From NCBI GenBank assembly GCA_012656075.1, contig JAAKBF010000076.1, positions 248,001 to 312,000 of the forward strand: DNA of 64,000 nucleotides. The letters run 5' to 3'. The notes under the pieces are model-generated. The model worked only from the letters and a program-made list of their open reading frames with translations. It searched no databases and was not told the origin of the DNA. A program made the position numbers and the translations under genes. The DNA comes from Phytophthora hibernalis (Eukaryota; Oomycota; Peronosporomycetes; Peronosporales; Peronosporaceae). Position 1 is the first letter of the stretch, and each line of letters begins with the position of its first letter. Positions 21,300-29,595 of the stretch are shown piece after piece.

Positions 21300-21890
21300 G
21301 TGTCTGCTAGTTTATCGTAGGCGCAAGCCCCCACGTGTCGCGAATGGCCTTGATCACGTCCAGACTGCCTTGGTACGATATCCCGCGGTTCAGAGCAAGC
21401 AAAATCTCAGAGTCCGTAGAGCAGGTGCACAACAGCTCCACCACATCGTGTCGGCCGTCCTCAACAGCTTTCGCTATCACATCGAATGTCTTCGGGTGGA
21501 TCGCAATAGCGTCAAGAATCTATCGCACTGTGTCTCGGTGTCCCGCTCTAGCAGCCTCGCCTAACGTCGCTGGCGTGGTACAGCACATTCATTTGCTTGA
21601 ATGGATTCTTGTCAACGTCGAAAGTCTGGGAATCATCCTCCTTTCCAAAGTACTTCAACACATCCAAGCGGCCGTGTCTCGCCGCGGACTCTAGGGCTGC
21701 TATGACGAGTTCCTCTGGTTTGTTGACTAACAGCAGATCAAGGATACTCGATTGGCCAGTAGCAGCTGTAGTCTCCACGGGTGTTGTAGGAGTTGATGTT
21801 CTCAGCCAAAACGTGACAACTTCAAGATGATTGTGGCAGGCCCTCCATTCTCGAGCGTGGCAGGTTCTGCATCTTGGCTTTCGAATCAAG
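21300..21890 (-). pseudogene. Ankyrin-repeat pseudogene
   Basis: Minus-strand coding traces with ankyrin features: ELVIAALESAARHGRLDVLKYF, then in another frame a segment with VEDGRHDVVELLCTC, and SLDVIKAIRDTWG. These match the A-x-x-G-x-x-D-(V/I)-(V/I)-K/E-x-L pattern. At least one frame change near 21560 breaks the series. It lies downstream of the Crinkler-like fragment at 21925-22221 on the same strand, so the two may once have formed a single gene, but this is not demonstrable here. Confidence 0.5.
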
Positions 21891-21924
21891 TTCCAAGTAC
21901 TTCGACATCAAGTACTGGGTCCCC

Positions 21925-22221
21925 CAAGGTTTACTGTCCCCCAAGGTTTACTGTCCACCATCAAAAGCGGGACTTGCTCCAGTGTAGCCGACGGGAAGAT
22001 AGGAGAGGGATCTATCGCTGAAAACATTTTGACCCTCGTAGCAGGGACGTCTCGAAATTCGAGGGAAGTTGCTGCTTGAGCAGCTTCGTTACGTCACCGA
22101 CGCAAGCGTCAGTCGGTACGTAAACCTCCATGGTTTTGGTGCCCGTGGCTCCAATAACTACACACGAGGTCGCTTGCATCGTCAAATTAAAAATGGAAAA
22201 AGCCCTTTCATGTTGCATCAT
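21925..22221 (-). pseudogene. Second Crinkler-like N-terminal fragment
   Basis: Starts at an ATG within 22221-22182 (the likely one begins MQATSCVVIGATG). It continues MEVYVPTDACVGDVTKLLK, the same strand-helix pattern as the copy at 18619. It then changes frame near 22080 into LEFRDVPATRVKMFSAIDPS, which aligns by eye with EFRDVSAAKIR of the other copy. It is closed by stops. A 17-bp tandem repeat (GTCCCCCAAGGTTTACT, twice) lies at about 21930-21963. Confidence 0.4.
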
Positions 22222-22376
22222 ACATGTACAACATCATGCCAACATTGTAATCACTTGTCCACACCAAAATATTTCATGTGCGCCACACCATCGTACCATT
22301 CTTCTGGCACCCCAAACGTTAGCAGTTCACAGTCTCCGTTAAACATTTTGTCACCTTCCACTGTTGCTACATTCCA

Positions 22377-23791
22377 ATGTCTTCTCCGGTGGTGCACGCT
22401 TTGCTGCTGGACATGGACGGCGTGCTGGCCGAAGTGTCGCAGTCCTATCGCCAGGCCATCGTGGACACCGCGCGTCACTTTGGCGTGCGCGTGGCCCACG
22501 AGGACATCGACGCGCACAAGTTGGCGGGCAATGCCAACAACGACTGGCAGCTGACGCACCGCCTCATCCAGGACGGACTAGTCGACGTCACTGCCGTCCC
22601 CAGTCTCGATGCTGTCACCGCCCAATTCGAAGCTTTGTACCAGGGAGTGGGCACCTCTGCCGGTCTGTGTGAGCTCGAGACGCTGCTCACCCCCGTGGGT
22701 TTGCTGCGAGAGCTGCACCGTCGTCTGCCCAAGGGCATGGCCGTGGTCACGGGTCGCCCCCGCAAAGACTGCGCCAAGTTCCTGCGTGCGCACGGCATCG
22801 ACGACCTGTTCCCTGTTCAGATCTGCATGGAGGACTGTCCGCCCGCCGTCGCCCGAACCCATTCTGCTGGCGCTCAAGGCGCTTGGCGTCGCACCCGAGC
22901 ACGCGGCCATGGTGGGCGACACGGTGGACGACATCATCGCGGGTCGTAAAGCTGGTACGCAGGCCTACGGAGTGCTGACGCCCCAAGTGTTCGCCAAGTC
23001 GGTGCTGGAACAGACGCCCGCGGCCATCGGCAAGGTGCTGGAGCAGGTGGGCGCGTCCGTGGTGCTGAACCCCGGACTCGCCGAGCTGCTGGACCTCATC
23101 CCACCGGCTACGGAGGCTGAGATGAATGGGAAGAACGGCGCGACTCGCCACGCCAACATCTCGCGCGTCACCAAGGAGACGTCGATCAGCGTCACGCTGT
23201 CGCTGGACGGCACGGGCAAGTCAAAGGTGAGCTTGAGCAGCTTGGGAGTTGGTTTTGCTGTTGTTCATTTTGTGGGTTTCTGCACTGTAGGTGAGCTCTG
23301 GTATTGGGTTCCTGGATCACATGCTCACGGCACTGGCCAAGCACAGTCGATTCGACCTGGAGCTCGAGTGCAAGGGCGACACCTGGATCGACGATCACCA
23401 CACGACGGAGGACTGCGCCCTGACGCTCGGAGAGGCATTTGACGTCGCGCTGGGCGACCGTGCGGGCATTGCTCGCTTTGGTTCGGCGTGTGTGCCGCTG
23501 GATGAGGCGCTGTCGCGCGCTATCGTGGACATTTCGAGCCGCGCGCACAGCGAGATCAACCTGCAGCTGGTGCGTCCGACCGTGGGCGAGCTGTCGTGCG
23601 AGATGATCACGCACTTCTTCGAGTCTTTCGCGAGCGCTGCGCGTCTGACGCTGCACGTGGACGTGCTTCGCGGCCGCAATGACCACCACCGTGCTGAGGC
23701 GTCTTTCAAGGCACTGGCGGTCGCTCTGCGCTCTGCCGTCAAGCACGATGCCACGGCCGGCGTGCCAAGTACCAAGGGTGTCCTGGCATAG
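22377..23791 (+). CDS. HIS3: HAD phosphatase fused to imidazoleglycerol-phosphate dehydratase (HisB/HIS3 function)
   Basis: The C-terminal half is imidazoleglycerol-phosphate dehydratase, which dehydrates imidazole glycerol phosphate to imidazole acetol phosphate in histidine biosynthesis. Metal-binding motifs are GIGFLDHML, DDHHTTEDC and NDHHRAEASFKA. The N-terminal 240 residues are a HAD-superfamily domain: motif I LLLDMDGVL, motif II VVTGRP, motif IV MVGDTVDDI. It resembles HAD-IA phosphatases rather than the histidinol-phosphatase half of bacterial HisB. A 64-nt intron (23227-23290) with GTGAGC...TGTAG splits the IGPD part and joins KSK to VSSGIGFLDHM. A frame break at about 22842 removes two bases exactly where motif III Lys is expected (a PK-x-x-PEP region); this is probably a consensus error. 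The start ATG at 22377 follows a pyrimidine-rich leader. Confidence 0.88.
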
Positions 23792-24768
23792 ATGACGTGC
23801 TGACGCCGATCAAGCAGGTCGATGTCTTGAGCTGGACGCTGCATAAAGTATACGTTTAGGGTCTCCACTTCAGGGCAGTTGACCGAATGAAAGCTTGCTG
23901 TTAGAACACACCCTTGCGTGGTGGTCGAAGCCTGATTCGGTGTGCTGAGCGCAGGTTTCGTTGATTCACAAAAACAACAAAGTCTTGGACAAATGGTGCT
24001 CAGTCAGCGTCATTCGCTGCCGGTAAATGCTCGCACGACCTAGTTACAAGTTTGTAACTTCGCAAATTCAGTGGTCTCGAATCTGCACTTGGTCTGGTCT
24101 GGAGCGCTACGTAGGAGCACACTTTGGAAACACCGACATTGGCAGCATCACGCCAAAAGAGTTTTGATAGATGTCATTGCAATGGACGCTTATTTCCTGG
24201 AGTGAACGCCTCGGTCGCTGAATGCTGGGTACGCAGACTAATCCGCCCGTGCGATTGATGATGCGGCAAAAGGGTCCATACAGCCTATATTTTGACTGCA
24301 TGTACCGAATTAACCCAAACTACGTACCCATTCATTCAACAATCAGTAGCCACTTGCAGGTTGCACCGTGCACGGCGTGCAGTACAGCGGGAAGCACTTC
24401 CTCCCGGCTGCACGTATAGATTGGTTGGTTTCTTATCGTCAAAAAATATGATAAAAGAAACGTTTATATCGGTTTTTTCTGAGGTGTAGATTTTTTAACC
24501 AATAGCAACGGGCGATCAGTGTGGACCACAGCTCGATAACACATCAAAAAGGTGCTACAACGACAAACGATGGGGTATTTAAAATATCAAAGACCAAAAA
24601 GATCAAAATAACTAACCAGTTGGTTATAAAAAAATCATAAAATACCATTCTATAGCTGCACGTGTTCCGTGCGCCGCGGTGATCTCATCTGAGAGCGGCC
24701 ACCTGAGTTGCAACTTGCAACTCAACTTGGTGCTCAAAGCAGGCCTCACATTTCCTTCCAGTCCCCGA

Positions 24769-24785
24769 CTCACTTTCGAATCCGC
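24769..24785 (+). promoter_or_regulatory. Inr core promoter of elicitin-like gene 1
   Basis: CTCACTTTCGAATCCGC lies about 35-50 bp upstream of the ATG. It is nearly identical to the element in front of the convergent paralogue, and it matches the oomycete Inr consensus (TCA-(T/C)-T). Confidence 0.6.
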
Positions 24786-24819
24786 GTCCTCGCCCTCACT
24801 TCGCTTGCAATCCATCGCC

Positions 24820-25359
24820 ATGATGTCCCGCTTCGTCCTCGCCTCGCTTTTCGTCGCATCCGCCACTGCCGCCGACGAGTGCTCGTCCAGCGTGAGTGAG
24901 ACTATCATCGCCACCATCGACAACAGTACCTACTACGACACGTGCGCCGTGGAGGACGAGGGTGTGACCTTCAACGTCTCCACTCTCTTCGACGTGCTCA
25001 ACTTCACCACCTCTGAGTTCATCCTGTTCTGCAACTCGTCCACGTGCCTCGAGCCTGTTCACGAGATGGTGCACTCCATCCCGACCGACTGCCTCATTCT
25101 GTACGAGGGCACGGAGCGAAACCTGTCGGAGGAGGTCACGGCGCTCCACGAGGAGTGCCACAAGGCGCTGGGCACGGACGACGACGATGACGATACCACC
25201 GACAGCGACGACATGTCCATGAGCATGAGTATGAGCATGAACATGGACATGGGCTCCACCTCCAGCTCAACAACCGGTTCCAGTGCAGCGTCCACCGTTA
25301 GCAACACGTTCGTCGCGGTTGCAATCGCCGGATGCACCGCTCTTGCTGCTCTGCTGTAA
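24820..25359 (+). CDS. Elicitin-like protein with Met-rich tail, probable GPI anchor
   Basis: 179 residues. A signal peptide (RFVLASLFVASATA) is followed by an elicitin-like domain with six cysteines (spacings about 20, 28, 4, 14, 21; the C-x4-C-x14-C core FCNSSTCLEPVHEMV is typical). Elicitins bind sterols and are recognised by plants. The tail after the last Cys is an Asp run, then DMSMSMSMSMNMDMGS (alternating Met), a Ser/Thr-rich stretch, and a hydrophobic end (VAVAIAGCTALAALL) fitting a GPI-attachment signal. The frame is open well upstream, but the ATG pair at 24820 and 24823 is right for the signal peptide and lies just after the Inr. It is convergent with a paralogue ending at 25465. 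Confidence 0.88.
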   Translation: MMSRFVLASLFVASATAADECSSSVSETIIATIDNSTYYDTCAVEDEGVTFNVSTLFDVLNFTTSEFILFCNSSTCLEPVHEMVHSIPTDCLILYEGTERNLSEEVTALHEECHKALGTDDDDDDTTDSDDMSMSMSMSMNMDMGSTSSSTTGSSAASTVSNTFVAVAIAGCTALAALL

Positions 25360-25464
25360 GACTAGGAAGCTCCAGTCCGTAATATCAACAGCACTATCAG
25401 ACGTAAGGTGTGTTCGATTGATAACGTTACTGTAAGGCGGTGCCCTTGAAATAGTAGTAGGTGT

Positions 25465-26001
25465 CTAGGCCAAGAACGCAGCCAGGATGGCAGCCGAAAG
25501 CACGGAGCCCGCCGTCATGATGACGGATGACGCGCTGCTGCTGCCGGATGCGCTGGCGGCGGCGGTCGAGCCCGAGCCGTGCGTGTGTCCTCCCATGTCC
25601 ATGCCACTCATGGACATGTCCATGCCGGCCGTGTGCGTGTGGCCCTCCGCGCTCTCGAGGACCTCGTGGCACATGTCGTGCAGCTCCGAGACCTCCTCCG
25701 AGAGGTTACGCGCCGCACCCTCGTAGGTGATGAGGCAGTCGAGCGGGCTCATGAACTCGTGCAGCGGCTCGAGGCACGTGGACGAGTTGCAGAAGGACAA
25801 GAACTCCGTGTCCGTGAAGTTGAGCACGTCGAAGACCGACGAGACGTTGAAGGTCACGCCCTCCGCGCACGTGTCGAAGTACGTGCTGTTGTCGATGGCG
25901 GCGATGAAAGGCTCGCTGATGTCGGCCGTGCATTCCTGGGCCGAGACAACGGCGGCAGACGCAACCAGCAGCGTCGAGGCAGCAAGGACGAACTTGGTCA
26001 T
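25465..26001 (-). CDS. Elicitin-like protein with Met/His-rich tail, probable GPI anchor
   Basis: 178 residues, paralogue of the neighbour at 24820-25359. Signal peptide MTKFVLAASTLLVASAAVVSA, then six cysteines with the FCNSSTCLEPLHEF core. After the sixth Cys comes a His- and Met-rich segment, GHTHTAGMDMSMSGMDMGGH, then an Ala/Ser-rich linker and a hydrophobic C-terminus typical of GPI-anchored proteins. The ATG at 26001 is chosen because it starts the signal peptide and lies just behind the shared promoter motif. The two genes are tail to tail with about 105 bp between stops, which suggests an inverted duplication. Confidence 0.88.
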   Translation of the reverse strand: MTKFVLAASTLLVASAAVVSAQECTADISEPFIAAIDNSTYFDTCAEGVTFNVSSVFDVLNFTDTEFLSFCNSSTCLEPLHEFMSPLDCLITYEGAARNLSEEVSELHDMCHEVLESAEGHTHTAGMDMSMSGMDMGGHTHGSGSTAAASASGSSSASSVIMTAGSVLSAAILAAFLA

Positions 26002-26021
26002 GGTGAAGAGGAGAGACTTGG

Positions 26022-26050
26022 GGAGGACGAGGCGGATTGGAAAGTGAGGC
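26022..26050 (-). promoter_or_regulatory. Inr core promoter of elicitin-like gene 2
   Basis: Minus strand CCTCACTTTCCAATCCGCC lies about 30-48 bp upstream of the ATG. It matches the element of the sister gene at 15 or more of 17 positions, including the downstream AATCCGC. Confidence 0.6.
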
Positions 26051-26359
26051 TCCCGTCGGCAGAGATTAAAATGCCGCTGTTGGTCACAGCAGCTGCAATC
26101 GCCTGTGGCGTGAAGCGAACGGGAAGCTATTGTTGACAGACGAAATGAAAGCGAAGAGGAGTGCAACACGCTGTGCACTCGGGTTTACGAGCAGAAAACT
26201 CGGATTAAGGGAGACTAAAACTCGGATTAAAGTTGTTGAAGCGAGTCCCAACTGGTCACAAATGCCGCCAAGACGAACGTCTGAGATCAGTGTCTGTGTA
26301 GCCAACACCCCAACTTGGGGTGGGGCCAAAGCCCATCGGTAAGCAAATATCGTCACTCG

Positions 26360-28810
26360 ATGTAGACTTGGTCTAACGTCACCAATGGCTTGCGTGGACT
26401 TCGGCGTAGCAACTCAGATTGGAGCAAGACAGCGTGGTTACAAGCGGCATTGTCCGCAATTTTGGAACAAGTCGAAAAGTCATTGTGAAGGACCAGCTTC
26501 AAACGGTTCCTTAGGCGGCTGGAGCGTACATGGGCATTCCTGTTCCGATATCGACCATCAATCCGACGCGGTTTGGCATGAGCCCTGGAATCAATCTCGG
26601 GACAAGATCACTCCTACTGTACATCAGGCTGGCAAATCATTGAAATCGGCGGCGACAATGATCGGAACAGCATTTGAAGCTCGCTTCGCGGTCTCGCTTG
26701 CAGTCGTAGCGGTAGCGAATGGTACATGTATGGAAATAACGCAAGTCGTGTTACTCAGACGCCCTGGTGGCTAGCTACCTCAAGAGCTTATACGTTCACT
26801 CTGCGTGACAATGAAAGGTATCCGTGCTGTACTTTGCGGTGAGCAACCTCGCTCCAGGTTCGGCTTGCGCAACAACTGAAGAGATCAGCAACAAAATGAG
26901 CGAATCCAGCTTGAGGTGGCACTTGCCATGAAGACCAGCATGGCTTTCAACGCACACGTTGGAGGTCCATTAGAGTTCGTCTTGTGTGCCAACTTGGACT
27001 CCAAGGGCGACCGCAGATCCCAAGTACGATCATGAGCGGAACGGCGTGTTCAGATCCCAGCCAGCTCCCGTGTTCCCCGAAGGACCGAGACTGTGTTCTC
27101 CTAAGGACCGTTGGGCGATGTCTCCGGCGTCTTCAACACTGCATGCTGCTACAGTTTGCATCGAAAGTTTCACGAAAAGAAGTTCCGCAACCAACGGGCG
27201 ACACATACATGTACACACTATGTGAATCTGTCCCAACGGCCGGTGCCCATGATCGCAAAGTTTACCCCCAGCGAATGCCGCTGACTGCGCGCCAGTTGTC
27301 CATTAATCCTGGGCTCCAAGGATCTTGACTAGCAAGCCTCGCCAGCCGCAGCCCCTGCTGCTGGAAGGCGAAGGTAGTTCATGGGCACGTGACACTGTCA
27401 ACTACGGTACCGTATTCCGTCCGTAAGCATGCTACGCAGATCGATAAGATGGCCAGTGGTTGAGTCATTTTACCTGGCCGAGTGTGGTACTGGTACGCTG
27501 AGCGCCATTGCTTCTTGGTCTTGAGGAGTGAATGTTTTCTGCTTGGTCAGCGGTCACGCCCGCTTCAATAAGATCCCCTCGAATTTAAAACCCGTCAATA
27601 CAAACACCAAGACAAATGACTCGCCTTTCACTGCTCGTCGTCGAATCGAACCACCGGCACGAAGACGGGCCGTAACGGTCAGCTTCAACCAAAGTGGCAA
27701 ACTCGCCGACGACGGACTCGACAGAAGTTCGCTGTCGGTAGCCCCTTCGACCGCTCGAGCTGCGCTTGTTCCAACACGAGGAGCGTGTCTCGTAGGCGAA
27801 CTCCTCGCTCACTTCCTAGCTGTCTCTCAGCTTTGCAGTCACGGTCCACGACTGGTTCTCCACGACTCGTGGGGCTCAGCTGGTTCTCCAGCGTTTCGAC
27901 ACTGCTGCCTGGCACACGGGACCAAGCAGCAAATCACAGAAGTGGCGAACTTGTATCCTCAAACGCCACTGAAGTCTCCATTGTGTTGCTCCACGCGAAT
28001 GCAATTTGCACTCGAACACCGAGTACTCACGCTCCATCACCCACCTCGGCTTTCCTAACGAAGAGACATTGCGGCGCATCGACGCAGGGCGAGCCACTCA
28101 CCCTCGTAACGCTGGACAAGCGCGCTTCTCGTTTGTCATCGACTGTAACGCAGCGGCCTATCCATCTTTGGCCGAGAAAGGAGGAGCTGGTGTCTGTGCA
28201 AGACAAACATACAGAGCGGTACAGATGTTCCTCTAGCACACGCATCTCTTTAGCAAGACGAAGGTGATGACATCGAGCTCATCAGCCCTCGGCGTGCAGT
28301 TCCAGTGTTCAAGCGCTCGTGTATTATAGCGTAGCGTACCGCGCGGACAGGTGGTCGCGAGCGAAGCCACACGCACTCGTGTTGGTGGCTACAGGGCAGG
28401 GATATACGGCGTTGAACAATCAGTGTCGATCCACTCGTCCCACGGGTGCGTGTAGAGACCTCGGTTTTGCATATTTAGTTCCTGTGCAAACTGCAGCATT
28501 CGGTACGTTAGCCCGTCTTCGGAGACTGTTCCATGCTTAGCGCCGGATGTCGATTGCGTGAAAGCTCTCGACCACCTTAGCCTTGTGATGAGTCCTGTAC
28601 GAACACCAAGTCGACGCCAACCGAAGGTGTCCGCCGCGGAATGGACTAAGACCTAGCGTCATGAACGCTACCGGTAAGCAAAAGGAATACGGCCGATTGA
28701 AAGCTACTACAGTACTAGTACATGTAAGAGGAAGCGCATTCACTTTGGTTTAAGAAGAATATATATACAACGCTCCACTGTTTATAAACTAATGCATACA
28801 GCTCTATCAC
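26360..28810. other. Region without a recognisable gene
   Basis: Open frames here are short and change every 100-200 bp. 26400-27100 (+) has protein-like scraps (GIVRNFGTSRKVIVKDQL, then AYMGIPVPISTINPTRFGM, then NLAPGSACATTEEISNKM) separated by stops, so a decayed gene of unrecognised family is possible. 27500-28300 has only biased frames. No RNA gene was recognised. Confidence 0.35.
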
Positions 28811-28847
28811 TCACGATAACAAGTCCGGTCGAGATAAAGCTCGACGC

Positions 28848-29595
28848 TTACAGATACAGCAGTACGGGCTGGTCGTTCTGAAGGCGGTACTGGTCCTGGG
28901 ACTGGTCCATAGGGGAGGCGGATGCAGTGGGTGTCTCGTCGACAAAGAGGCACTGGAGCACGTCCAGGATTTCGTGGTCAGACACGTTGGCAGCATGGGG
29001 ACGCTCACGCTTTGCTCGGCGGCGTTGGTGGCGGTAGGAATGTGCATAGACCACGGAGCGTACTCGGCAACGGACAGCGGGCTTGGCCGGGCGATAGGGG
29101 CGCGGAGCTGGGGAGGTGCGGCGGCGCGGGCAGCGGCCACAGCTCAGGCGGGTGCTGCGTGCGCAGGTGGCGCGTGAGGTTACCGGCGGTGCTGAACGTC
29201 TTGCCGCAGCCTTCGACAACGCAGATGTGCGCAACGCTGCCGAGGTGGTTCTGGAGATGACGAGCCAGCTTCTCCGACTTGGTGAAGATGCGCGTGCAGC
29301 CCTCGACGGGGCACTCGAGCTTCTTGAGAAGGTGGAGGCGGCGGTGGCGAGCCAGGTTGCCCGAGGTGCTGAAGCGCTTGGCGCACGAGCGGATCGCGCA
29401 CTGGTACGGCTTCTCGCCCGTGTGGGTCTTCATGTGCTCACGCAGGGTGAACTTGCGCTGGAAGCGGCCGTTGCACGACGGCACCGGGCACTGGAACGGG
29501 CGTTCGCGTTCCTGCGAAGAGGAAGGCGCGGTGGTGGGGGCAGGCGAGGCAGCAACGTCCGTCTTGATGTGGTCCATGGTGACAAGTAGTTTCAA
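28848..29595 (-). CDS. C2H2 zinc-finger protein, copy 1
   Basis: A Ser/Thr-rich N-terminus of about 35 residues is followed by four consecutive C2H2 fingers: FQCPVPSCNGRFQRKFTLRE (H-x3-H in the next residues), YQCAIRSCAKRFSTSGNLAR, LECPVEGCTRIFTKSEKLAR and HICVVEGCGKTFSTAGNLTR. They have the C-x4-C form common in TFIIIA-like fingers and TGEKPY-type linkers. The protein is probably a nuclear DNA-binding regulator. After the fingers the frame breaks twice in a Pro-rich linker (about 29110 and 28990) before the conserved tail VSDHEILDVLQCLFVDE, which ends at the stop at 28848. Starts at 29595 or 29577 (MDHIKTDV) are both possible. Copies 2 and 3 lie 4-6 kb away on the same strand. Confidence 0.8.

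Noticed and set aside
29116..29589. A 157-residue plus-strand Ala/Arg/Leu-rich frame opposite zinc-finger copy 1
   Set aside because: It is antisense to four clear C2H2 fingers; similar shadows occur at both other zinc-finger copies.
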